From contig JAINUG010000199.1 in the NCBI GenBank assembly GCA_029706075.1, positions 1,302,001 through 1,366,000 on the forward strand: 64,000 nt of DNA, given 5' to 3'. This DNA comes from Aldrovandia affinis. Lineage: Eukaryota > Chordata > Actinopteri > Notacanthiformes > Halosauridae. Each line of letters begins with the position of its first letter. The first letter of the stretch is position 1. The notes below the pieces were generated by a model. It made no database searches. It saw only the letters and a list, made by a program, of their open reading frames with translations, and was not told the origin of the DNA. A program made the translations under genes and the position numbers. This document shows positions 22,256 to 33,495 of this stretch, one piece after another.

Positions 22256-25200
22256 CTAGAAAATAACTCTACAAGCAGTACAAACAAACTCACTCAAGTC
22301 TATGCTATCTGGCAGGCAAGATAAATGAAACACCTTACCACACCCCCTCCTGCAAGATAGCAGAGGCTCTTCTCCTCTCTCCCGGACGGTTCGCCTGCAG
22401 GAGCAGTGGACGCTGACCTCCATAGCGTACGCTGGCCTGGCCATGGGACACCGGATGGAGCTGGGGAATGGTGTCAGATGCCCAACCTGAAAGCAGGAAA
22501 AGAGGTGATGTCGCATGGCCACCTGATGGTACTGCACCTTGGATGGATCCTCACCTCTGCAGAGAGTGAGACTGTTTGCAATAGCAAACAGCCCACAATC
22601 TGAGCTGCCCCTCTGCTGCTGGACATCCGGCCACTGCAAGCGGACCTGGTTCCCTGTGTAAGAGAGAAGGCCTGTTATCTTTGAAATGAACTCCTCGGTC
22701 GTGCTGTGACCAGAGTCATAAACATTAACAGTACCTACCTGGCAGCCGATGTTACTTACCGTAACCCAGTGGTTGGCACAAACATTTAAAATCTGTACAA
22801 ACCCCTGGGTTGTTGCAGGCACGGAGGACAGGAGGGTGAGGGATGTGGTGGCGTAGAGGCCTCCTACATGGGGATGTTGTGCCTGCAAGAGAGCCTGGGA
22901 GTGGTCAATAGCACAGTCATCTAGCCAACAGTGTGGGTTAAGGACTGTACCCCTAAGGTCCTCCACCCTGCTCAGTGAAGCGGGGCAGGCCTGCCCCCGC
23001 TGGACACCTGTGATGACAACATCACTGTCATCACTGTCCTGGACAACCTGTGAGAACTGAGAAGATATAATTGATTAATAGGATGCATTTGAACATCTGT
23101 ATAAACTAGGGCTGAGCCAAATTGCTTCGTTCATTGCATTGGGATCCCTATTTATTTATTTTATTTATTCTTATTTCTTAATGTTGAGTAGTAGCAAATC
23201 TACCTGAAGTGTGTCCCCCTCCAGCGCAGAGCACAGTGGTTCAGGGTCATCCGAACACACCAGCTCAGGCCGATGGGACACAGCTTCTCCAGGGGGCGGG
23301 CCAGCTCGTGATCCTTAAATCAATCCAAGAGTAACAAAATTATTCAATGAAACCATATTTAACATAATGTCCTTTAGTGGAAAAAAACATTAACATATGA
23401 CTCTCACAACATTGATGTGGACTTCATGTTAAACTTACTTTTCCGCAGAGGCTTCACTGAGGCATAGGGTGTCTGGGTCTTCAGCTGGTGGCCATCCAAG
23501 GTCTCCAACTGCACCAGGTTGTTGTCCCCGACCTCAGTTACCCTAAGAAAAACATGTAATAATGATCTGTAATGGCAAAATTGGATATCATCACCCTCTC
23601 ACCTGAATTACTCTTAAAAGCCCAATATTTACCGGTACTGAGTTGGCCAGTCTGGATCCATTGTGCGACCAAGTCTCCCACGCTTCCTCTCGTCCTTCTT
23701 CAGCACCTCCATGCCCGGGAGGATCTTGAAACGCTTGGTTCTTGATCCTCCTCCGGTAGGTTTCGCGCTGTTTCTCCTGAGCCTTCTCCACGTTGAGTCG
23801 CACCTTGATCGTTCAAGAAAGAAACGCAGCAGTAGAGATTTATATTCTCTAAGTTGAGAGATACAACTGCTACAAGATGGGCGTGGTTGAACTTGGACTT
23901 TCAGATAGATCTATATGCCGTCATGCGCGCCATTGAGGCCATGCGCTCTTGAGGATTGCGCGCTTCAGATAGGGATTCACTTAGCATCACTCAGGTGGTT
24001 GTTCAGTAAACAGTTGTGTAATATCTTTCACCTTGTCAAAGACCTCCTCATCCTTCTCAGCCCTGGCCTGGAGGTAGTCTGCAACAGTGTCCTCGTTGAT
24101 CCCGTCAACCTCCACAGGAGGAGGAATGTTGCCTGTGATCTGAAATGACATGGCAAATAGAGAAAACACAACATACAAACATTTTCATAGTTAGTGTTTT
24201 TGCAAACAAAATGATAAGAACGATGATGATGATGATGATGAAGAAGAATGATATGAAGTTTACATACCTCTGAGGACAACCGTGGCTCCCGACCGTACAT
24301 CAGGCGGTAGGGCGAGTACTTAGTGGAGGCCTGGACACTGGTGTTATGTGCGAAAAGGATTACCTTAAGGTTATCCTCCCACCGTTCTTGGTGCCCATCC
24401 AGAGACTTTCCAATGGCCCTCTTCAGCGTCTGGTTGGTTCGCTCATCCAGTCCGTTGGTCTGGGGATGGTAAGCAGAGGTGATGCGGTGCTTGGCCCCCC
24501 ACTTCTCAAACAGGATCTGGTTGACCTAAAAAATAAAATAAGACAAGTCATTAGTTTTGTCCGTACAAGAATGGCCATAACTGTTAAGAGATCAAATGTT
24601 TTAGCAAGTACTTGACCTTGTTCCAGAACTCTCTGCCCTGGTCCGTCAGGATGACCTCTGGTGCACCATGGGTGTGGAAGATGTCCATCAGGGCCTGCGA
24701 TGTTGCCGCTGCTGTCTTGTCCTAGCAGTGTATACACACAGTATATATGGTACTATTATATTAATGCTTATGTTAATTTTCAAGATGAAAATTTAGATAC
24801 ATGCGGTTGATGAACTGGACAATTAGATCAAGTACATTTTTAAAAGCATAATCATGACCAGTTTATCATGTTTATCAGTTTATATCAGAGATCAACACTA
24901 AACACACAGATATAACACACCTGGATGGGAATGGCCTCCACCCACTTGGTGAAGAAATCAGTCGCTGTGAGGCAGTAGCGATTGCCATTCCTGGACGAGG
25001 CCTTGAACGGTCCGATGAGGTCCACACCTAGCATGCAGTGAAGTAGTACTACCCTGATCCTTCCTCTTAGCAGATATTGTATTGTATTTGTATTGATTTG
25101 TTAAATACACTTATTGTAAGTCGCTTTGGATAAAAGCGTCTGCTAAATGACAGTATTGTAATGTAATGTAAATAAATATTGGCATACTCTATTGGACAAG

Positions 25201-25742
25201 AGGAAGTAAAACATTCACACTAAAAGAGAATACTGAAAGAAAACATGATGGGAAACAAGTCAAAAGTGTAGAAATCACCAATCATGTACCAAGGTGAAAC
25301 AGGCTTGATGCTCTTCAGCTCAGGTGCCTCGGTCTTCACCTTCTCAAACTTCTGGCAAGGCACGCAGGTACGGACCTTGAAATGAACAGTAATGCAAGTT
25401 GAATGAATGAATTAAATGTGTGGTCTTTGGCTGTGTGTAAAATATGATCTTGCTACAGTTTGTAAGCAAGATCATATTTTACACACGGCTAAAGACCAGA
25501 CCATTCATTCATTCATTCATTCACATTTCCATCAACTAAAGACAAAATAGTTTTGCTTGCCCAGTTTTGCACATCATTCACGATGCCATGCCAGAAGAAG
25601 CGCTGATTGATCTTCCCCAGCATGCACTTCACTCCAAAGTGGCCGGCGTGGACCTCGGTCAGCACTGCCTCCCTTTCCTCGTTCGACAGGATGACCCTTC
25701 TTGGTGGCATTCCATCCTTGGGCTTCAAATACATGCAACCGT
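22256..25742 (-). CDS. Integrase-ULP1 protease-PHD fusion, at least ten exons
   Basis: Exons inferred by eye: 25742-25561, 25375-25279, 25027-24921, 24721-24617, 24525-24268, 24139-24032, 23803-23633, 23542-23439, 23313-23204, 23047-22256. Exons 1-2 hold the integrase zinc region (HAGHFG, then CVPC). Exons 3-5 hold the DDE core: Asp in VDLIGPF, Asp in LTDQGREF, Glu in NGLDERTNQ. Exons 6-8 carry a helical/charged linker and a post-integrase tail. Exon 10 starts with DSDDSDVVITG (SUMO-interaction-like), then a C48 protease with His (NHWVTV), Asp (NVYDSGH), Gln and Cys (SSDCGLFAIA), then a C4HC3 PHD-like finger. The likely role is a transposase acting on the long inverted repeats, with SUMO removal as accessory. 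Oddities: a GC donor after exon 1 (25560-25559), a frame break inside exon 7 near 23740, and an N-terminus not found upstream of 25742. Confidence 0.75.
25040..25175 (+). mobile_element. 3' tail of an L2/SINE-type element in an intron
   Basis: Contains AAGTCGCTTTGGATAAAAGC then GTCTGCTAAATGACAGTATT, the conserved 3' end shared by fish L2 LINEs and their SINEs, followed by (TAATG)n. It lies in the intron between integrase exons 2 and 3 of the transposon. Confidence 0.75.
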
Positions 25743-26239
25743 CTAGAATATCAAAAATGGATTATAGACTGAGAACAATGACCAAGGCTTGTTAAAAAAT
25801 GTACATTATTGCTTTATGGGTATGCATCCCCTGACTGGCTGGATACTATGGACCTGAGCCAGCTCGGAGGGAGCTAAGACAGTTTGCTTTACTGCCCAGA
25901 TGTTTCTCTTGGACAATACAGTTTACAGCTATACAATTCACTTATTTTGTGCCTATTTTTGCCTGTTTATTGCCAATTTCTAACTTTTTTGCCTTTTATT
26001 CTGTGTCTATTTTGTGCCTTTTGTTGGATGCTGCTGGAGTATCCATATATATATATATTTATCTATCGTTCTATCGACCTTTCTTTAACAAATCTTACCC
26101 TGAAGCATGTATTTCTGTGCCCCTCTCCGGATAGAACGCTTCGTCGCCACAGAGACACCCTCTTGGTACTTTGCTCTGGACAGATAGAAAAAGATGTCAC
26201 TGAAGGATGCCATATCTATTATTATTATTATTATTAATA

Positions 26240-26460
26240 AATGTTAAACAGCTAACAATTTTTATTTCACTAGCAAGCAAGCAATAAATTATTAGCTAAC
26301 TAACTAGCTAACACTAGCTAGTGCTAGTGATAGCTAGTTAGTTTCAGTAAAAGACTAAACGACTAGCTACTTCAAAATGAATCACTAACACAATCTAAAA
26401 TGTAAAACAATTAACAATATAAGCACAGTAGCCTATACAAAAGGAAATGGAAAAGGTTAT
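26240..26460. repeat. Partial direct duplicate of inner TIR sequence
   Basis: AAAACAATTAACAATATAAG followed by CACAG and CTATACAAAAGGAAA (26405-26447) recurs at 26870-26918 within the right TIR in the same orientation. The upstream part is rich in GCTAGTTAGCTAG-like hairpins. This suggests an internal duplication or a second, internally copied TIR edge. Confidence 0.6.
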
Positions 26461-26629
26461 CTCGTGTAGTGGTCTGTCTCCGACGACGTCTCCGTCTCTT
26501 GAGGTTAAAGCAGGACCGAGCAAAACTTATGAATGCGAGCTCGTCTTGTTGTCATAGCAGCTACATTCAAATAATTTCAATGACATCACTCGGACACATT
26601 CCTGAACACCTGGACACATCCATAGATTA

Positions 26630-28010
26630 TATTCATATCCAATTGTCGGATGGACTAGCTTGCTATGTATACAACAAATAACAGTGCAAGGTTTAAAATG
26701 ATGGTGTGTGAGCATAAACACTGTCGGTGACGTTAGCTAGCATTTACATCCATTAAACGTGAAGGCTACTCAAGGAATGTCAGGATATATGATATATCTA
26801 TTATTATTATTATGTGTGAAACAGCGAACTCCCCCCCCCACTAGCATCACTAACACACTGTCAAATCTAAAACAATTAACAATATAAGCACAGCTCCTAT
26901 ACAAAAAGGAAACGATAATGGTGTTATCACGATTTTTATTTTACTAGCAAATATTTCACTAGCCATCTAAGCAGGCGATCCATATATTATGTTCGTAGCT
27001 AGGCAGCGAACTTAACTGTGCAGCTGAACAGACAAAGGATACTATTATGTCTGTAGCTAGCTGCCTATATCATTATAATAGCCTATAATTCTATATTGTA
27101 ATTCATATATTATATTCGTAGCAAGGCAGCGAATTTAACTGTGCAGCTGATCAAAGGATACAATTATGTCCGTAGCTAGCTGCCTATATCATTATAATAG
27201 CCTATAATTCTATATTATAATTCATATATTATATTCGTAGCTAGGCAGCGAACTTAACTGTGCAGCTGAACAGACAAAGGATACAATTATGTCCGTAGCT
27301 AGCTGCCTATATCATTATAATAGCCTATAATTCTATATTATAATTCATATATTATATTCGTAGCAAGGCAGCGAACTTAACTGTGCAGCTGAACAGACAA
27401 AGGATACTATTATGTCCATAGCTAGCTGCCTATATCATTATAATAGCCTATAATTCTATATTATAATTCATATATTATATTCGTAGCAAGGCAGCGAACT
27501 TAACTGTGCAGCTAAACAGACAAAGGATACTATTATGTCCGTAGCTAGCTGCCTATATCATTATAATAGCCTATAATTCTATATTATAATTCATATATTA
27601 TGTTCGCAGCAAGGCAGCTAACTTAACTGTGCAGCTGAACAGACAATGCATATTGTTATGTCCGTAGCTAGCTGGCTATATAATTATAATATAATTATAT
27701 ATTATATTTCATATATTATGTTCGTAGCAAGGCAGCTAACTTAGCTGTACATCTTATTCGTAGCTAAATTACATCACCCGGACACATTCTTTAGGGTTTT
27801 CTCACCCTGGACACATTCTTTCACCCCGGACACATTCTTTAGCGTTTTCTCACCCTGGACACATTCTTTAGCGTTTTCTCACTCAGGAATGCGAGCACGT
27901 CATGTTGGCATAGCAACTGCAGTCCAAAATTCCGATGACATCACCCCGGACTGATATTCACCCGGATTACATCACCTAGGGCTCATATTGGCACCCGGAC
28001 TGATATTGCC
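26630..28010. repeat. Right terminal inverted repeat (about 1.38 kb)
   Basis: Reverse-complement counterpart of 19628-21190. It includes the tandem array at about 26985-27745 and terminal TCACCCGGACTGATATTGCC-type sequence ending at 28010. Identity is high by eye apart from copy-number and small indel differences. Confidence 0.9.
26985..27745. repeat. Tandem array of about 124-bp units, right
   Basis: About six units, inverted relative to 19965-20730 (TTCGTAGCAAGGCAGC, TTAACTGTGCAGCTG, GTCCGTAGCTAGCTG). The unit nearest the terminus is the most divergent, mirroring the left array. Confidence 0.93.
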
Positions 28011-28402
28011 GTGACTGTAGTCAAACCCGTAACTTCCCACCCGTGAACTCGTACCAGATCGATGTACTCCCAACTCACAACTTTGACGTCACACAGCCTC
28101 AAAACAAAGATGGCAGCCACCGTGACTGAGGTTCTTGTGAATGGCCGCACGGTCCGCCATTTTGGTTGTTTACGTTTCTATGGTTCCTGGGCAAGTTACG
28201 TCAGAATCCGTGACTTGCCCTGGAACGCTACGAAGTCGCGAGTCGTGACTTGAAGTCGTAACTTACGGGCTGAAAATCACCCCTGGAACGCAGCATTAGA
28301 CCCGGGGTTCCCAACACGGCGCGGGGGTGGAGCCAGCCTGCCGAAAGGTATTTCCCCTCTATAATGACGCCATAGGAAGCACCTACTCGGGTGCTACAAT
28401 AT

Positions 28403-28900
28403 GTAAGGGAAATTAGAGTCCTGTCTGTTCTGCATGCAGCTAGACTTGCGCTTCTACAACATTATACATTTCTTGGGTTTAATCAATTACATTAAAAATA
28501 TATTCATAATTGGAATACAGATATTGATAACCTATAAAAATGGCAATAAAGAATTGAGATAATGCTTATTACAGTCTCAAAGCATAAGCATCACACAGAA
28601 AATAAATGAGTGCTGTAGCTCACTGCATTTGAGAAAATAAAATATATCTCATTGAAGAGGACAATTTTACTGCGTTGTGTGATTAATGAGTAACTGCAAA
28701 GGATAGTCATTGCTTTAGGAGGACATGTCTGGAATGAAAATGGATTCAATGAGGGCTTTATTCCATACATTAAAAATGTATTCTTATCCCCCAGTTTATA
28801 AAGCAATAATATTTTCAAAAGACCATAGCTCTATAAAATATAGGCCTATAGCAACATTCCATTCTATTGAGCAGGAACATTGAACAAATGAGAATGCTAT
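28403..28900. other. No gene seen
   Basis: AT-rich spacer; no recognisable element ends. Confidence 0.45.
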
Positions 28901-29652
28901 ATGTGTCTGGGCCTCTGTGAAGTCTACATATTGCATTTGAAGGTTATGTGATTTCAACAAATGCAATGTGAAGACAGTGTTTTCTTTGAATTTGTAGCAT
29001 GTTATTCAGTTTAAATTTGTGTCTCTACCATTGTTCTCATGAACACATAACAAGGCAAATATCTGTGGGTAAGTGGTGGATTAATTGTAGAGATAGAGAC
29101 CAAGCACCAAGCATCCTCCTCTTAGAATCAGTGCTTGTGAATCACTCTTGATTCATACACCATAGCTGCACTCATAACTAACTTTCTGTTTCAATACAGA
29201 GTGGAAAATACTTTCCACCACTTGGAACTCTTAAGACTTTTTATATGTTATAGAGGAGACTTTTATGAGTAATAACCATTTGTCAGATTTTCTGTTGCAA
29301 TTTTTTCAAGGTTCACCCCCTTTTTCTCACAAAATGCCTGGACTAATATGTGTCTGGGCCTCTGTGAAGTCTACATATTGCATTTGAAGGTTATGTGATT
29401 TCAACAAATGCAACGTGAAGACAGTGTTTTCTTTGAATTTGTAGCATGTTATTCAGTTTAAATTTGTGTCTCTACCATTGTTCTCATGAACACATAACAA
29501 GGCAAATATCTGTGGTTAAGTGGTGGATTAATTGTAGAGATAGAGACCAAGCACCAAGCATCCTCCTCTTAGAATCAGTGCTTGTGAATCACTCTTGATT
29601 CATACACCATAGCTGCACTCATAACTAACTTTCTGTTTCAATACAGAGTGGA
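28901..29652. repeat. Direct 305-bp duplication, 447-bp period
   Basis: 28901-29205 is repeated at 29348-29652 with about two differences by eye. The 142 bp between the copies are unique. The block has no coding potential and no transposon ends, so it is a recent local tandem duplication (or an assembly artefact). Confidence 0.9.
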
Positions 29653-29741
29653 CCACTAGCAGTCAATTTGAGGATGACCTATAAAAGCAGGACAAGAAGC
29701 AAACAGACTAATGGACATGCACACATTCCATTACCTTAAGA

Positions 29742-30059
29742 GTATATACAGGCACGGCAACCAGTGTTTGATTCCCCGGCCGCACCAGAGTCCTCTCTGG
29801 CCGGGAGTGCCACAATTGGCTGTCTGCCCCAGGGAGGGGGGAGGGAAGCCGACAAGACATTTGCTGCGCACAGGAGTGGCCCTGGGGTGCCGGAGTTACG
29901 GTCAACAGCATGACGAGTGCCGTCTCGGAGCAGACGATACTTCGCCTTTGTCACTACCGGTCACAGGGCTACGGCAGTGAATTACGAGGGAGGGATTGAC
30001 CTGAAAATAGCGCGTGTAATTGGCTAACAAATTGGGAGAAAAAGGGGCGTATATACAGG
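29742..30059 (+). mobile_element. tRNA-derived SINE, second family, with 11-bp duplication
   Basis: Body 29753-30048. A degenerate B-box-like GTGTTTGATTCCCC lies near the head, a body segment GCCACAATTGGCTGTCTGCC follows, and the tail is GTAATTGGCTAACAAATTGG then GAGAAAAAG. A perfect target duplication GTATATACAGG flanks it (29742-29752, 30049-30059). It inserted into the end of a Tc1-like fragment. Confidence 0.85.
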
Positions 30060-30240
30060 TATATTGGCAAAATAAAGGAACCACCAACATAACGTGTCTT
30101 AATAGGGTATTGGGCCACCACAAGCCACTAGAACAACTTCGATGTGCCTTGGTATAGATTCTACAAGTGACTGGAACTCTATTAAGGGAATGAAACACCA
30201 TTCTTCCATGTCAAATTGCACGATTTGGTGCTTTCACAGA
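30049..30240. mobile_element. Terminal fragment of a Tc1-like/MITE family
   Basis: Contains ATTGGCAAAATAAAGGAACC then TAATAGGGTATTGGGCCACC, which resembles the terminal region of a dispersed fish element. The same GGGC(G)TTGGGCCACCACAA block occurs at about 62757-62785. No transposase coding is visible. Confidence 0.55.
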
Positions 30241-30831
30241 GAATTTGATACAGGGCGACATCAGATGTATACATAAAATTCTAAGTACATAATTATTCTA
30301 TCCTATAGGATATTATCACTATACTTACATTTCAATTAGATCTTGTTCTTTATTGAGTTGGAAGTTCATTTGCTGGAATCAAATAATTTAATGGGCACTG
30401 TTCTTTGGAAGTTCAGCGCAGTGAGCCTCTCTCTGAACCTCGGAAACCTTATAGTGCTAATCAAGTTATTGGCTAAGGTAATTGCTGCATTAGCTGATGT
30501 TCCCTGCTGTGATAATTAGTTATCCAGCATGGAAATTATAACTTTTCTTCCTAGAAGTCCTTTAAAAACAAGTTGCATACAGAAGACGCATATTTCATTT
30601 TAAATGCTTTTTTCAGTTCAGGGAAGTGAAGTATCTCCTGTATATATATATTTCAATGAATAAAGTTTTAAAAAGTACTTAATATTCACAAGTGGTTTTG
30701 GATACAGGTGAATGGCTGGAGGCCTGCATATCCTTGACATCAATAGTAATATGAAATAGCATGCATAATTTGGGGTCAACAGCATGTTAAAAGATCATAT
30801 GCAGACTATTTATAATGTCATTGTCACACGC
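30241..30831. other. No gene seen
   Basis: AT-rich spacer before the next LTR copy. Confidence 0.45.
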
Positions 30832-30908
30832 CACGTGACAATCCCTGGATGGGAACAGAGCAGTCTGGAGACGGAGTGGAGTTTGCCGGTCTACGGACCA
30901 GATTTTTA

Positions 30909-32435
30909 TTAACCCTCTGAGGTCCGTGCTAAGCTTTTAGATGTTTTTTTGATTTTGGCATGGTCTGATATTTATCTCAATTTCATCAATTTAACACACA
31001 CTTACTCCAAAGTGTTTGATATTTTTATTTGAAGGACAATCACAGCTACATTTGTATGCCATCAATAGTTTGGTCAGTATCATATGCAGCTTGTAAATAG
31101 ATCTACAAACACACAAGCTAAAAATAGTAAATTTTTCTGCTGTCACAAAAGTTGTGAAAGCACACACTAAACTATAGTGACGAATTGTTTTGCCAATGTG
31201 CGTTTGTTCATCAAGGTCTTGGTTATGTAAGGGTGTGAAAACAGTTTAGCACATCTGAGATCTAAATAGCTAAAAACCTGTTTTTATCAGAACTGGTCAC
31301 ATTTATTTCAGGCTGTGGGAGGGCTAAATGCTAAATACCTGAATATTCATTATTCATTGTCCACACCTCTAAGATCTGTCAGATGGGCCATCTCACTGGG
31401 CCATCAGTGTTATATTCTGTGTTCCTGTTCTGTTGTTTTTTGGTCTTTGTTTATTTTTTATTCAGTCCTTATTCATTATTCTTTATCCAGTATTGCATTT
31501 TCCCTGTTCTGTCACGTTCTGCTCCCTGTCTGTCCTTGTTCCGTTTATTTCGAGATCCACTCCTTGTCTTGTCATGCACTTCGGGAGTTTATACTTTTCG
31601 GGTTTTTTCCGCCTTCGTTTATTATCTCGTTTTCTTCCTTCTTACTTTCTAGATTGCACTTTGTATATATTAGGTAGATGTGTATAGTACTAACCAACTA
31701 ATCTACTAACGTTAGGGATTTAGATTAAGTTACTAACACGCGGAATATGTTTGGCGTCACAAGACGCGGAATTCATATATTTTCACGAGTATTTGAAAAC
31801 AAGCGAAATAAATAACATTTTAGGCTGTTTGAAAAGTATTCTTCCATAGATCTTGTGTGCATATTGCAATTTGTTACGTTGCAACACGCGGAATATGTAG
31901 TCACAAGACGCTGAATTCATATATTGAATATATATACGAGTATTTGATAACATGGCAAATCAAATATAGTTACTTACTCTTCGTCAGTTATTGTCTTCGT
32001 CGCTTTTCATCAATACTCTCAAACACTGCAGCGCAGAAAATCTTTCCATCTTGAATAAAATTGTATGTCTGTATAAAATCTTGCTTCAAATTGTCGGGAC
32101 AGTTTATGTGTTTACGCCGGTGTTTTCACACATGGCCCCACGCCCCTCCCCACACACCTCCCAGAAACTCGCACCTAGTTACCATGTCAATAGAAGGGGG
32201 ACGTTACTACCAGGTAAAAAAGAGAGTAAAAGGCAAGGTTTACTTTTGGTCTAATTAACCTAATCTAAAAAATCCCATTTGATTTGCCAGTGCTCAAATC
32301 GGAAAGTCGTGATTCTAAGGTTTCTGTCAATGTTTTTGTCGCGTGTGTATGATAAAATATCGCGAAGTTAGAAATAGTAATATACTTTTATTGCTGCTGG
32401 GAGCGGCGCCGCTCCCGTCGACCTCAGGGGGTTAA
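30909..32435. mobile_element. Non-autonomous piggyBac element 1
   Basis: Element 30913-32431 (1519 bp), left terminus CCCTCTGAGGTCCGTGC, right terminus GACCTCAGGGGG, flanked by TTAA at 30909-30912 and 32432-32435. Both ends match piggyBac 2 over several hundred bp. No transposase remains. An unrelated LTR-like segment (about 31400-31740) is inserted in the middle. Confidence 0.88.
31400..31740 (+). mobile_element. LTR-like fragment inside piggyBac 1
   Basis: Shares GTCATGCACTTCGGGA, TTCCTTCTTACTTTCTA and TAACCAACTAATCTACTAAC with 14170-14350. In piggyBac 2 the corresponding place lacks it (divergence begins after GATGGGCCATCTC). Ends are not defined. Confidence 0.55.
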
Positions 32436-33495
32436 TTACGCAGAGTTCTCTTTCCCCATACATGGGGCAGAGAACGAGAACCGGGAGGGTAAAATAAAAC
32501 AAACAGAAACACAACCACAAACACAAAATCTCTACCCTACTCGCCGCGAAGCTTTCGGGTAAAAACAACGAACTAAAATAACAAGCTAAAATAATCTAAA
32601 TTTACAGACAGGGTAGAACATCTTCACATTACACCGCGCCTCTTCATCCGGAGTTCCCCTGGAACCTCCCCAGGCACACACATATCCAGTGACCTTTCAA
32701 GTGCTTCCCAAACCCATGCACACAGAGACACTCAAACCAGTCCGAGTTCTCTTTTACCCCAAACACACAGAGACCCTCGCCACTCCTCACAGTGAGAGTT
32801 CTCTGGCAACCAGCCCCAAGACACTCTCCACTCTTTCAGTGAGAGTTCTCAGGCCGTTGTCCAGAGACACTCTCCACTGCCCGAATGCGAGTTCTCTTCC
32901 AATCACACCAAGGGCGAGAGGTGGACCCTCTTTCAGGGCGCCCTCTCGCTCTTTCCCACTTAGACAGGAAGCACTCTACTCAGTCACTTTCGACAAACGC
33001 ACACAAAACTCAAACATCAAACATCAATCAAACCTCAAACATCCAACCATCAAACACTCCACAATACAACACGATACCATACGCGTACATGCGCACACTC
33101 ACAACAATGACAACACAAGACTAACTGTCTACAATACGCGCACACACATAACAATCAACTCCATGCACACACATGAATGACATGACAAGACTAACTCTCA
33201 AGACGCAACATCAATGACAAGACAAGACTAACTGATTCCCCACTCGCCCCACCTGCTCTTAAATAGGCTTACTTTCTGCCTGGCTCAGGTGGGACTCGTG
33301 AGGCAATCACCCAATCACAATCACTCAACACCAAACAATCCACATTCTCACACACAAACCCAATCAGTCAAATGACACCCTGTGAGAGTGCCAAACCTGC
33401 CCCCGGAAAGTCTTCCTGTTCCAAAGGCCTCCACAACATGTAAAAACACAGGCAACCATGCCACTCCCACGTGGCCGAGACCGACGCCCTCCACA

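Larger units (their letters stand above)
19623..28014 (-). mobile_element. Integrase-ULP1-PHD DNA transposon, 8.4 kb (Ginger-like)
   Basis: The element spans 19627/19628-28010. Left end reads GGCAATATCAGTCCGGGTGC; the right end read inward is the same. GTGA lies at 19623-19626 and 28011-28014, which I take as a 4-bp target duplication with one extra T on the left. Inverted repeats of about 1.4-1.6 kb enclose a minus-strand, intron-containing gene (25742-22256) for a Gypsy-type integrase fused to a ULP1-type protease and a PHD-like finger, and a possible plus-strand exon at 21665-21896. There is no DNA polymerase, RT or capsid gene. Ginger transposons are the known group with such an integrase, and some carry ULP1 or PHD domains (from memory). 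The termini here do not begin TGT as described for Ginger1, so this may be a distinct subgroup. Confidence 0.8.
19057..28402 (-). mobile_element. Probable solo LTR split by the integrase transposon
   Basis: The outer sequence starts TGTAGCGC at 19061 and ends GTGCTACA at 28398. ATAT lies on each side (19057-19060, 28399-28402), but the left side is a TA repeat, so this duplication is weak evidence. Removing 19627-28010 leaves about 950 bp. The start CAGATTTATT (about 19159) reads as an AATAAATCTG polyadenylation-like signal on the minus strand, as in the family A LTRs. An alternative is two unrelated flanks with matching TGTAG/CTACA by chance. Confidence 0.4.
30832..33495 (-). mobile_element. 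Family A LTR, copy 2, split by piggyBac
   Basis: Starts TGTCACACGCCACGTGACA and ends CGCCCTCCACA. The piggyBac element at 30913-32431 occupies a TTAA near its start. Without it the LTR is about 1.14 kb. Flanks do not match (GTCAT before, TATGC after), and the right flank is LINE copy 2 while the left flank is not LINE, so this copy sits at a rearrangement junction. The sense strand is minus. Internal blocks repeat GTGAGAGTTCTC-like palindromic motifs at about 32790-32900. Confidence 0.8.

Noticed and set aside
19623-28014. Polinton/Maverick interpretation of the integrase plus cysteine protease
   Set aside because: There is no DNA polymerase B, packaging ATPase or capsid gene, the size is 8.4 kb, the termini and 4-bp duplication differ from Polintons, and the protease motifs fit ULP1 with a PHD-like finger.
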